Origin: Nitrosococcus halophilus Nc 4
Lineage (GTDB): Bacteria > Pseudomonadota > Gammaproteobacteria > Nitrosococcales > Nitrosococcaceae
Length of the DNA stretch: 64,000 nt
NCBI RefSeq assembly: GCF_000024725.1
Contig: NC_013960.1
Span: 952,261-1,016,260, forward strand
Direction: 5' to 3'
In this document: positions 40,065 through 50,342 of the stretch, in pieces
How positions within the stretch are numbered: position 1 is the first letter of the stretch
Layout of the letters: every line of letters begins with the position of its first letter
The notes under the pieces: generated by a model
Seen by the model: only the letters and a program-made list of their open reading frames with translations
Told to the model about the DNA's origin: nothing
The model's database searches: none
Translations under genes and position numbers: made by a program

Positions 40065-40099
40065 CCGTAGGATGGGTAGAGCGTAGCGAAACCCATCAA
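40065..40099. repeat. REP-like dispersed repeat
   Basis: CGTAGGATGGGT followed by AGAGCGTAGCGAA and ACCCATC forms a short hairpin (GATGGGT/ACCCATC). Very similar sequences are scattered through many gammaproteobacterial chromosomes between genes. Its presence in a phage tail operon is unusual. Confidence 0.5.
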
Positions 40100-40122
40100 G
40101 ACCAAACAACGAGGTAAAGAAA

Positions 40123-40869
40123 ATGGCAGGGTTTCTAGGCTCAGGAGATTTATATTTCAACCGCAAAGTGAGCGGCGTGGATCAAGGCTGGATCTTGCTC
40201 GGCAACGCCACCAAATTCGCTATCCAAGAACAATCCGAAATCAAAGAGCGGCCCTCCAGAATGCGGGCCACTTATGGTCAGGTTCTGGACACGGTCCCCA
40301 TCAAGCAACCGGCCCAGATTAGCGTCACCCTGGACGACATCAACAAGGATAACTTGGCCTTGGCCTTTATGGGCATCGTCAGCGATTACAGCCAATCCTC
40401 CGGCTCGGTGACCGACGAATCGGTGACGGGTAAACACGACGTTTACGTCGATCTGGCCAACCGCAACGTTTCATCGGTAGTCCTCACCGACGATCCCATG
40501 AGCGAGACCTATGTGGAAGGCACCGACTACGAGGTGAATACTCGGCTAGGCATGTTGAAGATCCTCTCTACCGGCAATATCGCCGACGGGGCGGCGCTGC
40601 TGGTGGATTACGACTACGGCGCCATCTCCGGCAATCAAGTCCAGGGCGGGGCGGAGCCCCTCATCCGGGGCGCGTTTCGCTTGGACGGGCGCAACTTCGC
40701 CGATGATTCCTTGGTGATTGTGGATGTGTGGGAAGGGACTTTGGCCCCGTCTAGTGAGTTCGATTTCCTTTCCGAGGATTTTGCCCCGATTGAGCTAGGT
40801 GGTTCCATGACGACTCCGAGCGGCAAATCCGAGCCGTACATCGTCCAAACCGACGTGGTGTTGAGCTAA
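40123..40869 (+). CDS. Major tail tube protein
   Basis: 248 residues. GSGDLYFNRKVSGVDQGWIL, FAIQEQSEIKERPSRMRATY and GGSMTTPSGKSEPYIVQTDV are beta-rich segments; order just before the tape measure and length fit a siphovirus tube subunit. Confidence 0.75.
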   Translation: MAGFLGSGDLYFNRKVSGVDQGWILLGNATKFAIQEQSEIKERPSRMRATYGQVLDTVPIKQPAQISVTLDDINKDNLALAFMGIVSDYSQSSGSVTDESVTGKHDVYVDLANRNVSSVVLTDDPMSETYVEGTDYEVNTRLGMLKILSTGNIADGAALLVDYDYGAISGNQVQGGAEPLIRGAFRLDGRNFADDSLVIVDVWEGTLAPSSEFDFLSEDFAPIELGGSMTTPSGKSEPYIVQTDVVLS

Positions 40870-40899
40870 CCGCCGCTCATTAAGAGGATCGCATCCGCT

Positions 40900-43800
40900 A
40901 TGGCTCGTCGTGACGTAGAATTCAACATTGGCGCCCAGGTCGAGGGATTGAAAGACCTGGAGCGCCTCGCCAAGGAGCTGGATACCCTAGGCCGGGAGTC
41001 CAAGGAAAGCGCCCCGGAAGTGTCCCTGCTCTCGGCCCGATTAACGGAAATCGCCCGGCAGCAAAATCTCATCGACCAATTTCGGCGGCAGCGAACGGCC
41101 CTGCAAGGCGCGACCGAGGCCCTGGATAAAGCCAAGGAACGGACCCGGCAATTGGCCTTGGAGATGCGCAACACGGAAAACCCCAGCCGGAGCCTGCAAA
41201 ATCAATTCGAGCGTTCCCGGCAAACGGTCCGCCGCCTGTCCCAGGCGGAACAGGATCAGCGGGTGGAATTACAGCGCCTGCGCGGTTCATTGCAGCAAGC
41301 GGGGCTTTCCACCCGTAACCTGGCAGACGGGCAAATCCGCCTCAACCAGCGGATGCGGGAAGCTTCTGGAGAGGCTAGCCAACTGCGCACCCGCCTGTCA
41401 TTGGCGGGCCGGTCCACCCGAGAGATGGGCCGAGCGGGCGAGGAAACCGGCCGGCAATTCGATTCCCTGCGGGGCAATATCGGCAGTTTGTTGGCCGAGA
41501 TCGGGGGCCTGACCGCCATCGGGGCCATACTTCAGTCCTCCAGCCAGGAGGCGACGGAGTTCGAGACCCGTTTCAAGACCCTGGAGCAGGTCATCGAGGC
41601 CACCGGCGGCGCGGCGGGGCTCACCGCCAAGGAAATCCGGGAAATGTCACGGGAGTTGGCCCTGGCGACTCTCGGCAGCGTGGAAGGATTCGAACGGGCC
41701 GCCACGGAGCTGCTCACCTTCAAGTCCATTTCAGAGGAGTCCTTTGGGAGGGCGCTGGAGCTTTCCCAGGATTTGGCCCAAGCGGGCTTCGGGACGTTGG
41801 AGGGCAACGCCAAGCAACTGGGCAAAGCCCTGGAAGATCCCATCCTGGGTCTTAATTCCATGCGCCGCTCGGGGCTGACCTTTTCACGGGATCAACAAAA
41901 AGTCATCCGCGCTTTGGTGGAGACCGGCGAGGTGGCGAAAGCCCAAGCGGTCATCCTGGATGCGGTGGCCGGTCAAGTGGGCGGCGCGGGCCGCGCGGCG
42001 GCGGAGGGTTTGGCCGGGGTCATCGACACCTTGGATCAGCGCTTCGAGGAACTGCGGATTGCCACCGGGCAGGCCATCAATCCCGAGCTGGAACAATTTT
42101 ACGGCAATCTGTCCGAAGCGATGGTCTTTTTGACCCGCAATATCGATTCGGTCATCGGCGCGTCCAAGCTGTTGGCGGGCGCGCTCGCCGCCATCGTGGC
42201 GCAAAGGTTTCTCGGCCAAATGGCCAGCGTGATTTCATCCATCGGCCGGATCGGGACCGTGGCGACCGGCGCCACCCGAGCGGTGGTTGGACTGAGCGCG
42301 GCCATGCGGGGCATTTCTTTCACGCTCATCGCCAATGAACTCGTGCAGCTTATCTCCTTGTCCCTAGAATGGATCAAGGTCAGCAACCAGCAGGCGGAAG
42401 CCCTGGAGAGTCTGGAGACCGCCCAATCCCGGCTACAGGATAAACTGGCCGAGATATCTGCCCAAACCGGCGTGGCCATGGACAGCATGGACGATTTCAA
42501 TCGCGCCCTGGAACAGGGACGGATTGTCTTCGACGAGGCCAGCGGGACCTATCGCAACGGCGCGGAAGCCATCGACCAGGTGACCCAATCGGTGGAAACG
42601 GCCAGCCAGGAAATGCCCCGCCTCAATACCGCCTACCGCAAGGCCGCCGAGGAAATGGTCCGGACCGCGCTGGCGGCCCGGGAGATGAGTCAGGATCTGG
42701 ACCGGTCCTCCGAGCAAGTGCAAGGGGCCATTGAACGCCTGGAGATCGATGTCCAGCAGGCCACCTCCGGCATTCGGACCGAATTCAGCACCCTAGCGGA
42801 TTCCTTCACGCAAGTGGTGCGGGGGTTTGAGTCCGGTAGCCCCGTCATCGACCAAGCCGCGCAAAAACTGGTGGAAAACGCCAAGAGCGCCGAGGAAGTC
42901 GGCCTGGCGATGAAAAAGCTTAAGGCCGCCTATGACGCGGGTGAAATCAGCGCGAAAACTTATAACGAGAAGGTGGCCCAACTGACCCAGGGCCTGAGCC
43001 AGCAAATCCTGCAATCGGTCAATGCCGCCCAATCCTCTGGACAGCTAGGAGAAGCCCTGGCCTTCGCCAGTCAGCAATTCGAGGAAGGCCATATCACCGC
43101 CGAGCAGTACCTGGAAACCTTGGCCGCCGGGCGGGACCGGATGAACGAGCTGGCCGCCGGCACGGACGCTTCCTCCGAGGCCACCGAACGGCTCACCCAG
43201 CGTATTAGGGAACTGCAACAACTCCAGCAGGGCGGCGACGAACAAGAGGAAGATATCCATGAGCGGCGGCAGCAACGGCACGAGGAAGAAGAAGAAAAAA
43301 TCACCAGCATCACCTCCCTATTCGCTGTCCAGCGGGAGGAATTTCGCAAGGTCAGCGAAGTGGCGGCCACCATGTACGACCGCATGTTGGAGAAGGCCAC
43401 CAAAATCCGGCGCAACACCACCGACTTTTTCGGCGCGCTCATCGAGGCCACGGAAACCACCCAATTCGCCATCGACCGGGCCAATGATCGTTTTGACAGC
43501 CTCATTGAACGGCTCCAGAGCGGGGAAAACGTCACCACCGATTTCCTGAAAGTCGCCCAGGGGGCCACCAACGAACTGTCCATTCTCGGCAAACAGAAAA
43601 TGGATCGGCTCCGGGCCGAGATTGAAAGCGCCCGGCAACGCTTGCAGCAACTGGAAGACCAAGCCGAGCAAGCGCGGGAATCCCTGGAAGGCATGGCCGA
43701 TCAACTTCAGGACGAACTGGATCGCATTGCCGGCAACCAGGAAGAGATTGAAAAGCGCCGATTCCAGCAACAGCTCGAACGGATCGCCGAACTGGAGCGC

Positions 43801-44193
43801 CAAGGCGGCGAAACCGCCCGGCGGGAAGCCGCCCGGGCGCGGAGAAACGCGCAAGAATTGCATGAACAAAAGCTGGCCAACATCCGCAAGGAGGAAGAAG
43901 AACGGGCCCAACGGGAGAGAGAGCGCGCCCAGCGGGAAAAAGAACGGGAGGAAGAACGGCAGAGGCGAGAGGAGAGGGACAACAATGAGGAGCCCGAGGA
44001 AACCTCACGGAGGACCACGCCCACCCGGCGAACCCCCCAGGCCACGGCAGCCGCCGCGCCATCACCCCAACAAGTGACCAAGGTGATCCGGGTGGAATAC
44101 GGCAATGGCCGCTCCTTCGACGTTCCCGCCGATCAAGAGGACAACCTGATCGACTTCATCGAAATGCTGGAACGGGCCAAGCGGGTGACTTGA
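40900..44193 (+). CDS. Tail tape measure protein
   Basis: 1097 residues, the longest tail helix protein; its length sets tail length. Long coiled coils at the start (LARQ/ERTRQLALEMRNTEN region) and at about 880-1040 (IAGNQEEIEKRRFQQQLERI, REEERQRREERDNNEE). Hydrophobic stretches near 420-470 (LLAGALAAIVAQRFLGQMAS) likely insert in the host membrane. No visible lytic domain. Confidence 0.88.
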   Translation: MARRDVEFNIGAQVEGLKDLERLAKELDTLGRESKESAPEVSLLSARLTEIARQQNLIDQFRRQRTALQGATEALDKAKERTRQLALEMRNTENPSRSLQNQFERSRQTVRRLSQAEQDQRVELQRLRGSLQQAGLSTRNLADGQIRLNQRMREASGEASQLRTRLSLAGRSTREMGRAGEETGRQFDSLRGNIGSLLAEIGGLTAIGAILQSSSQEATEFETRFKTLEQVIEATGGAAGLTAKEIREMSRELALATLGSVEGFERAATELLTFKSISEESFGRALELSQDLAQAGFGTLEGNAKQLGKALEDPILGLNSMRRSGLTFSRDQQKVIRALVETGEVAKAQAVILDAVAGQVGGAGRAAAEGLAGVIDTLDQRFEELRIATGQAINPELEQFYGNLSEAMVFLTRNIDSVIGASKLLAGALAAIVAQRFLGQMASVISSIGRIGTVATGATRAVVGLSAAMRGISFTLIANELVQLISLSLEWIKVSNQQAEALESLETAQSRLQDKLAEISAQTGVAMDSMDDFNRALEQGRIVFDEASGTYRNGAEAIDQVTQSVETASQEMPRLNTAYRKAAEEMVRTALAAREMSQDLDRSSEQVQGAIERLEIDVQQATSGIRTEFSTLADSFTQVVRGFESGSPVIDQAAQKLVENAKSAEEVGLAMKKLKAAYDAGEISAKTYNEKVAQLTQGLSQQILQSVNAAQSSGQLGEALAFASQQFEEGHITAEQYLETLAAGRDRMNELAAGTDASSEATERLTQRIRELQQLQQGGDEQEEDIHERRQQRHEEEEEKITSITSLFAVQREEFRKVSEVAATMYDRMLEKATKIRRNTTDFFGALIEATETTQFAIDRANDRFDSLIERLQSGENVTTDFLKVAQGATNELSILGKQKMDRLRAEIESARQRLQQLEDQAEQARESLEGMADQLQDELDRIAGNQEEIEKRRFQQQLERIAELERQGGETARREAARARRNAQELHEQKLANIRKEEEERAQRERERAQREKEREEERQRREERDNNEEPEETSRRTTPTRRTPQATAAAAPSPQQVTKVIRVEYGNGRSFDVPADQEDNLIDFIEMLERAKRVT

Positions 44194-44209
44194 TGGCCAT
44201 TCCAGACAG

Positions 44210-44542
44210 TCAAAAATCCAACTGCTCTACATGGAGGCCTAAGGCCCCTGCAATCTTGCGTAGGGTAGATTTACGCACCTTGGCGCTTGAGGCTTCCATC
44301 TGGGCAAAAGCGGATTGGGAGATAGCCATGCGGGAAGCCACTTCCCCTTGGGTGAGCCCCAGATGTTCACGCCAGGCGCGAATGGGCGTCATCTCTTCCA
44401 TGACCACGCGTTCCACCACCTCCTGGGGGACCAGGTGCTCGGCGCGTTCGCGCAGCCGTAGAAACTCGGCATATGGAATCACCACAAAGGCCGGATTACC
44501 CGCTTCATCCTTGATAGTTTGGTATTCAATAGGTGTGCTCAT
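44210..44542 (-). CDS. XRE-family antitoxin
   Basis: 110 residues. The N-terminal half (IEYQTIKDEAGNPAFVVIPY AEFLRLR) resembles a Phd-like toxin-binding segment; the C-terminal half is an XRE HTH (WREHLGLTQGEVASRMAISQ). Overlaps the RelE-type toxin gene by 17 bp, toxin first. Opposite to the tail operon, so transcribed on its own. Confidence 0.8.
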   Translation of the reverse strand: MSTPIEYQTIKDEAGNPAFVVIPYAEFLRLRERAEHLVPQEVVERVVMEEMTPIRAWREHLGLTQGEVASRMAISQSAFAQMEASSAKVRKSTLRKIAGALGLHVEQLDF

Positions 44543-44780
44543 GGCGCTTTCTTACCTCTTCAATGCGAACAATGCAAACCTGGCTGTCGAACTCGAAGAA
44601 CACCCGATAGTCGCCCACCCGCAGCCGGTAGGGGTAAGTGTGCCGGATCAATTTCTTCACGTTAGCGCAATGGGGAAAGTCCTTGAGTACGCGCACACCC
44701 GTGACGATTTGCTGCTGGCGGGGGCGGTCCAGTTTACGCAATTGTTTAAGTGCCTTGGGCTGCCAATCAATCTTATTCAC
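44526..44780 (-). CDS. RelE/ParE-family toxin
   Basis: 84 residues. IDWQPKALKQLRKLDRPRQQ, then the family core LIRHTYPYRLRVGDYRVFFE and IVRIEEVRKRHEHTY with Arg residues and the final Tyr needed by RelE-type RNases. Either mRNA cleavage (RelE) or gyrase poisoning (ParE) is possible; the RVGDYRV block and the end favour RelE. Confidence 0.82.
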   Translation of the reverse strand: MNKIDWQPKALKQLRKLDRPRQQQIVTGVRVLKDFPHCANVKKLIRHTYPYRLRVGDYRVFFEFDSQVCIVRIEEVRKRHEHTY

Positions 44781-44849
44781 GAGAAAAAATTATAAGTTAT
44801 TTATAAGTTTTCTCAACTTGCCATGTTGGAGTTGACATAAGCGTTATCT

Positions 44850-45233
44850 ATGGCCATTACCCTGGACGCCATCACCTTGCCGGAAGACCTGAGCTGGACC
44901 GATGAATATAGCTGGTCGCCGGTGGTGCAAAATTCCGAGTTCACCTTAACCGGTGCCCTCATTTTGGAAGAGGGAACCCAACAGGCCGGGCGGCCCATCA
45001 CCTTGCAATCCCCCGCCGGCGGCGCGTGGACCACCCGCGCCACGGCGGAGGCCTTGCGGGCCAAGCTCTTGGCCAATAACGACATGACCTTGACCCTCCA
45101 TGATGGCCGCGCCTTCACGGTCCGCTGGCGCCATGGGGACACGCCGCTGGAAGCCGCACCGGTGTTGGAGGGCCTGGCCGATCCGGATACCGACACCCTT
45201 TATGACCTAACCCTACGCTTGCTGGAAATCTAA
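44850..45233 (+). CDS. Tail assembly protein
   Basis: 127 residues. Beta-rich: LTGALILEEGTQQAGRPITL, LTLHDGRAFTVRWRHGDTPL, TLYDLTLRLLEI. Ends 1 bp before the next gene. By order probably a distal tail component; family not named with certainty. Confidence 0.5.
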   Translation: MAITLDAITLPEDLSWTDEYSWSPVVQNSEFTLTGALILEEGTQQAGRPITLQSPAGGAWTTRATAEALRAKLLANNDMTLTLHDGRAFTVRWRHGDTPLEAAPVLEGLADPDTDTLYDLTLRLLEI

Positions 45234-48200
45234 ATGCCCATCACTAAAGACGATATTAAACTCCTTGAATCCCAGCGCATGACCGACTTCGACGACGGCG
45301 GCGGCCGGATGACCGGCAACGTCATCGTGGACGGGCAGAGCAATAATATTTTCCCCGATGTGTCCGAACTGGATCGCACCTTTGGCCGGGTCAACCTGCG
45401 CAAAACCTTCCCGGCGGTGCTGACGCCAAACACGGATGTCTACTTCGGCGCCCATGTCATCGTGGAGCAGCCGCCCCAGGACGACAACATCGACGTGCTG
45501 CTATTCAGCACCGAGGACTGGAACGACGTGCGCACCCAAGCCAGGGATGTGATTGAGCGTTACGTGGTGGCCGGTCCCATCGGTCCCTGGTTTTTGTTCG
45601 ACACCCAAGTGGAGGGGCAAAAGCAGCTATTGATGTTCGCCCGGGTCGGAGATGGCTTGCCCAATGTGGGCGATGTGCTCTATCTCATCGAAAATGAAGA
45701 TCAGGTGGATGAATATAGCCAGTTTGTGCGGGTGACGGAGGTCAGTAGCGAGGACCAGACTTTCACCGATACCCAGGGGACCTTCCACCGCCAGGTGTTT
45801 ACCTGTCAGATTTCCGACCCGCTCCGGGACACTTACCACGGCCCCAATATCAGCCGGGAGGATGTGATCAACCCGGACGCCAGGGTGCGCACCACTTTAG
45901 TGGCGGACGCCAGCCAATATTTCGGGGTTAAGCCCTTGGCCCAGCAAGCCCTGACCGGCGCGACCCAATTGACCGTGGACTCCGTTTACGGGCAGTTGGT
46001 GCCCTCGGCCCGTTCCGAGACGCCGGTGGTGGATACGCCCCTGCCCACCAAACCCGTGAGCATCACTTCCGGGGCGGAGACCTTCGACATCATCGGCCCG
46101 AGCCATACCCACGCCATCGAGGTGACTTTGGGCAACCGGGCTTTTAGTTACGTGGCCTCCCTCAAGCCGATTCCCTCCCCAGGCCGATTGGTGGTGGAAT
46201 ACCGGGCCTTGGGGCAGTGGCAACGGCTGGAAGACGACGGCACGGGCATTCTCGACGGGGCCGGCTCCGGCTCGGTGAATTTCCAGACGGGCTCGGTGAG
46301 CGTCACCCTCCAGGCCCTGCCGGATGTGGGCAGCTCGGTGGTCTTTACCTGGAGCACCACGGTCCACTACGTCAATCGGGCCGGGACCACCATCAACGAT
46401 CTGCCCATCGCGCCCATCCAGCTCAATGGCGGCGCGGTGCCTGGAAGCGTCACCCTCTCCTGGACGGCGGGAGGACTGGCCAAGTCCGCCACCGTGGCCA
46501 ATGATGGGGTGATTAGCGGCGATGCCAGCGGCAACTTCGTCCATGCCACCGGGGAAGGCTACATCGAGTTTACCGAGTACCCGGACAACGGCACCCAGAT
46601 CACCGTGGACTGGGACGAGGCGCCCAATCTTTTTCACGAGACCTTCAACCCCGATACGGGCGGCCCCCAGGTCCAATTTAATCTAGCCAATCCCCCGGTC
46701 AAGCCCGGCTCGGTGGAGATCTCCATCCGCCTCAAATCCCAGAAATCCTTCGAGCGGGTGAAAAAGGGCTATCACTTCTTTTTCATTGTGGACGATATCA
46801 ACCGGCAGAAGGCGCTGGGCTGGAGCCCACCGGTGAATATCGAAAGCCTGGAGAAGAACGAGAAGGGCTACCTTTTGGTGGATCACGCCAACCCGGACGT
46901 GGACAATAAAGGCTCTCTTGCCCTCAACGGGGGCATCAACTACGGCACCGGCGCGGTCATCTTCAACACCGCCGACACCATTACCGCCGAGTCCAGTTTC
47001 TATCAAAGCGCGGAAGGGGATTGGACCCGCTCTTCCACTATCATTCGCTTTCAAGGCCAAATCGTCGCCACCTACGCCCAGGACTCGGGGACTCCCGTGA
47101 CCCACAGCACTCCGGTGTCCCTGCCTTCCTTGCAATTTGATTTGCTCCCGAACGTGTCGGACTCCATTATTCCCGGTACCTTGCGCTTTAGCTATGGCGG
47201 CCAGAATTACTCGGACCGGGCCGGCGGCGGCGTGTTGTACCTGGACGATGGCACGGTGGCGGGGGAAGTGGAGTACGACGCGGGGATGGTGACCCTGAGC
47301 GTCTTCAACGCCGGGGCGACCCTCACCATCAATTCCCTGGTTTCGGTTTTTGGGGATTGGTATGACGATGAATTTTTCTTCCGCACCTCCGGCAGCCCCC
47401 TCCAGCCCGGCTCCCTCATCGTTAACGCCACCACCCTGGACGGCACCGCCCTGACTGAAAGCTCGGACCCCAATGGGTTGATGTCCAGCGCCACCGCCGA
47501 GGGTCAAGTGGAACAGGAAATGGGCGTGGTGCAAATCCGGTTTGGGGCGCTGGTGGCGGATAGCAGCCTGACCACGGAGGAAAAGTCGGAACCTTGGTAC
47601 GACCCCGCCAATGTGGACGGGGACGGCAACATTTGGAAGCCCACGTTTGTCTTTCCCAACACCGTCCGCCATAACGAAGTGGTGTTCAAGTTCCTGCCCC
47701 TGGATGCGGATATTCTGGGGCTGGACCCGGTGCGCCTGCCCTCCGATGGCCGGGTGCCCATTTACCGCCCCGGCGGGGTGGTGGTGGTCCATCACACAGG
47801 GCAAATCATCGAAAACTCACCCACCAACGGGCAGGTCATCGACACTTTGAGAAATCGGCTGACCAAAGTGCGCATTGAGGATGATAACGGGCAAGTGATG
47901 GCGGAAGCGGATTTCTCCGCCGATTTGGATGCCGGGACGGTGACTCTGGTGAATGTGGCCCCCTATACCGCGCCCCTGACGATTTTCCACACCATCGCCG
48001 ACATGGCCATGGTCTCCGATGTGCAAATCGACGGCACCCTGACCCTGACCCGGCAGTTGACCCATGATTTCCCGGTGGATGAGTCCCTGGCCTCCAGCAC
48101 GCTGCTTATCGGGGATATGCAGGCCCGGTTCACCAACCTGTTCGATCAGGCCTCCTGGACCGGCGAGTGGTCGGATACCGTGATTGGCTCCGAGGCCACC

Positions 48201-48575
48201 GCCACTTTCAACGAGGTGCAAAATCCCATTGTCGTCACTAACGACGGGGCCTTGACCGAGCGCTGGTATTGCCGGTTTTTAAATACCACCGAAGTAGAAA
48301 TCTTCGGGGAAAACGTCGGCGGGCTATTGCTGGCGGGGGAAAACCGCTGGGCCATCGCCGGCGATATCGCGCCGGTGAATCCGGCCACCAACGAGCCCTA
48401 TTTCACCATTCCCGCCGCCGGTTGGGGCGCGGGCTGGGCCACCGGCAATGTGCTCAGGTTTAACACCATCGGAGCCAATTATCCCCTCTGGATCGCCCGT
48501 TCCATTCAGCAATCGGAGGGCTCCAGCGGCTCGGATAAATTCTGTATTCAAATCAGAGGAGACATTGACGCATGA
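45234..48575 (+). CDS. Large beta-repeat tail protein
   Basis: 1113 residues. After an N-terminal phage-like region (TDVYFGAHVIVEQPPQDDNI), it contains several beta modules of about 100 residues starting with (P/V)PGSVTLSW, KPGSVEISIRLK, IPGTLRFSYGG, QPGSLIVNATT, each leading to EGYIEF/EVEYDAGMV-like strands. Likely a tail fibre or baseplate spike protein contacting the cell surface. No enzymatic motif seen. Confidence 0.6.
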   Translation: MPITKDDIKLLESQRMTDFDDGGGRMTGNVIVDGQSNNIFPDVSELDRTFGRVNLRKTFPAVLTPNTDVYFGAHVIVEQPPQDDNIDVLLFSTEDWNDVRTQARDVIERYVVAGPIGPWFLFDTQVEGQKQLLMFARVGDGLPNVGDVLYLIENEDQVDEYSQFVRVTEVSSEDQTFTDTQGTFHRQVFTCQISDPLRDTYHGPNISREDVINPDARVRTTLVADASQYFGVKPLAQQALTGATQLTVDSVYGQLVPSARSETPVVDTPLPTKPVSITSGAETFDIIGPSHTHAIEVTLGNRAFSYVASLKPIPSPGRLVVEYRALGQWQRLEDDGTGILDGAGSGSVNFQTGSVSVTLQALPDVGSSVVFTWSTTVHYVNRAGTTINDLPIAPIQLNGGAVPGSVTLSWTAGGLAKSATVANDGVISGDASGNFVHATGEGYIEFTEYPDNGTQITVDWDEAPNLFHETFNPDTGGPQVQFNLANPPVKPGSVEISIRLKSQKSFERVKKGYHFFFIVDDINRQKALGWSPPVNIESLEKNEKGYLLVDHANPDVDNKGSLALNGGINYGTGAVIFNTADTITAESSFYQSAEGDWTRSSTIIRFQGQIVATYAQDSGTPVTHSTPVSLPSLQFDLLPNVSDSIIPGTLRFSYGGQNYSDRAGGGVLYLDDGTVAGEVEYDAGMVTLSVFNAGATLTINSLVSVFGDWYDDEFFFRTSGSPLQPGSLIVNATTLDGTALTESSDPNGLMSSATAEGQVEQEMGVVQIRFGALVADSSLTTEEKSEPWYDPANVDGDGNIWKPTFVFPNTVRHNEVVFKFLPLDADILGLDPVRLPSDGRVPIYRPGGVVVVHHTGQIIENSPTNGQVIDTLRNRLTKVRIEDDNGQVMAEADFSADLDAGTVTLVNVAPYTAPLTIFHTIADMAMVSDVQIDGTLTLTRQLTHDFPVDESLASSTLLIGDMQARFTNLFDQASWTGEWSDTVIGSEATATFNEVQNPIVVTNDGALTERWYCRFLNTTEVEIFGENVGGLLLAGENRWAIAGDIAPVNPATNEPYFTIPAAGWGAGWATGNVLRFNTIGANYPLWIARSIQQSEGSSGSDKFCIQIRGDIDA

Positions 48576-49666
48576 CCATCCCGGTGAAATGGTTTCATAG
48601 TGATATGGTGGGCGCGCCGCAAATTAGCGGGAACGATGTGGCCCCAGGCGAAATGATCAGCGTACTGGATGCCTGCTTGCTTAACGGCTTCAATACCCAG
48701 GGGCTGGATAGCCTCACCTATGACTCCGGGACGGGCGAGGCCACCGCTACCGTATCCGGTGGGCATGGCTTTCTAAAATATCAAGTGGCGCTCATCGAGG
48801 GTGCCAATGAGTCCGAATTTAATGGCGAGCAGCGGGTGACCTTTGTAGACTCTACCACTTTTAAGTTTACGCCCAGCGGAACGCCGCCCGCTACCGCTAC
48901 GGGAACCATCACCGCCAAGGCCGCGCCCATTGGCCAATGGGAAAAGGCCTTTTCGGGCACGGATAAGGCCGCCTATCGCAGCACCGACCCGCTCGCCACC
49001 GGCTTTTATTTGCGTTTGGATGACAGCACAACGGCTCGTTCCAAGGCCGTTTCCGGTTATGAATCCATGACCGATGTGGATACCGGCACCAATCCCTTTG
49101 ACAATTCGTGTTATTTCGCCGCGGGGGTAAATTCGCCCATAAAATGGGCGGTGGTGGGGGACAGCCGGTTGTTTTATGTGTATTTTGAAGCGGGAACGAA
49201 TAAAACGGGAATAGCTGTCTTTGGCGACATCCAGAGCTTCAAGCCCGCCGATGCCTATCATTGCGTTTTGATCGCTAATGGAAATAATTCAAACGCGCAA
49301 CCCCATAATCATACCCCATCGTCCAAAATGAATGATGGTTCTAGTGTTTGGCGGATCGCGCGAAGTTCTAATATCGGCAACCTTAATTTTCAGGTTAGTT
49401 TGCATGGCCCAAAACTATTAGTCGCCGACCCTAATCTTTCCGATGGCCAGTTTTATATTAACGAGAGCCCAATTTTGGTTGCGGCCGACAACGATCTGCG
49501 GGGCATGCTGCCGGGCCTGGGGATGGCCCATAATGATCTGGGAGTAGGATTTCACATCATTGATGACGCCAGTAACTCCTCTGACGTTTTTTTTGTGGTA
49601 AAAGAATTAAATTTTAATATTCCACTGAACCAACCCGCCTTCAACCTCACCGGAGCCTGGCGGTGA
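48572..49666 (+). CDS. Distal tail/fibre protein
   Basis: 364 residues starting in the previous stop (ATGA). VKWFHSDMVGAPQISGNDVA and ACLLNGFNTQGLDSLTYDSG, with a FNGEQRVTFVDSTTFKFTP block, resemble phage tip proteins. The 3' half is notably AT-richer. Host-contact role by position. Confidence 0.5.
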   Translation: MTIPVKWFHSDMVGAPQISGNDVAPGEMISVLDACLLNGFNTQGLDSLTYDSGTGEATATVSGGHGFLKYQVALIEGANESEFNGEQRVTFVDSTTFKFTPSGTPPATATGTITAKAAPIGQWEKAFSGTDKAAYRSTDPLATGFYLRLDDSTTARSKAVSGYESMTDVDTGTNPFDNSCYFAAGVNSPIKWAVVGDSRLFYVYFEAGTNKTGIAVFGDIQSFKPADAYHCVLIANGNNSNAQPHNHTPSSKMNDGSSVWRIARSSNIGNLNFQVSLHGPKLLVADPNLSDGQFYINESPILVAADNDLRGMLPGLGMAHNDLGVGFHIIDDASNSSDVFFVVKELNFNIPLNQPAFNLTGAWR

Positions 49667-49953
49667 GCTCGGTTGTCCTCAGCGGGCAATTGATCGTCAA
49701 GCGGACCGATCAATATGCCGGCAACCACCGCATCCACGGCACGGTGCGCCTGGAGGCCACGCCGGCGGATACCCGGCGGGTGCTGCTGCTGGATAAACGA
49801 AATTTCCATGTCATCGCCCAGACCTTCACCGCCCAAGAGGGCACTTACGCCTTCGAGCACATCGCCTCCGGGACGTTTCTCGTGGCCGGGCAGGATCTCC
49901 AGACCAATTTTCACCCGGATATCGTCCGCGTGGATTCGGAGCCCATGCCATGA
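49663..49953 (+). CDS. Small beta-rich tail protein (carboxypeptidase-regulatory-like)
   Basis: 96 residues from GTG. HGTVRLEATPADTRRVLLLD then TAQEGTYAFEHIASGTFLV has the pattern of a carboxypeptidase-regulatory-like Ig domain, common in tail fibres. Overlaps both neighbours by 4 bp. Confidence 0.5.
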   Translation: MSSVVLSGQLIVKRTDQYAGNHRIHGTVRLEATPADTRRVLLLDKRNFHVIAQTFTAQEGTYAFEHIASGTFLVAGQDLQTNFHPDIVRVDSEPMP

Positions 49954-50339
49954 CCATTGCCGTGACCGTCAGCGCCAAAACCGCCCGCCTCACTGCCCTG
50001 CGGGACGCCATCGACACCGGCGCGGGCACGGCGCAACTCACGCTCTACGACGGTGTCCGGCCCGCTGCCGGTGGGGCCGCCACCAACGCCTTGGGTATCG
50101 TCGACTTGGGCAGCCCCGCCGGTACGGTCTCGGGTAATGTCCTAACCCTGGCCCTGCCGGACAGCATCAACGCCGCCGCCGATGGCACCGTCACCTGGGC
50201 CCGAATCACCGACAAGGACGGCAATTGGATCATGGACATGGATGCGGCCGATGATCCCAATGCCGATTTGTCGATATCCCCCGCCAGCGTCTTCACCGGG
50301 GGACTGATTAACTTCACCACCAAAACTTTGAGCGAGTAG
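49950..50339 (+). CDS. Tail-associated protein, unknown
   Basis: 129 residues. RLTALRDAIDTGAGTAQLTL then VLTLALPDSINAAADGTVTW resembles small phage proteins found next to fibre genes. No named family. Confidence 0.5.
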   Translation: MTIAVTVSAKTARLTALRDAIDTGAGTAQLTLYDGVRPAAGGAATNALGIVDLGSPAGTVSGNVLTLALPDSINAAADGTVTWARITDKDGNWIMDMDAADDPNADLSISPASVFTGGLINFTTKTLSE

Positions 50340-50342
50340 TGG

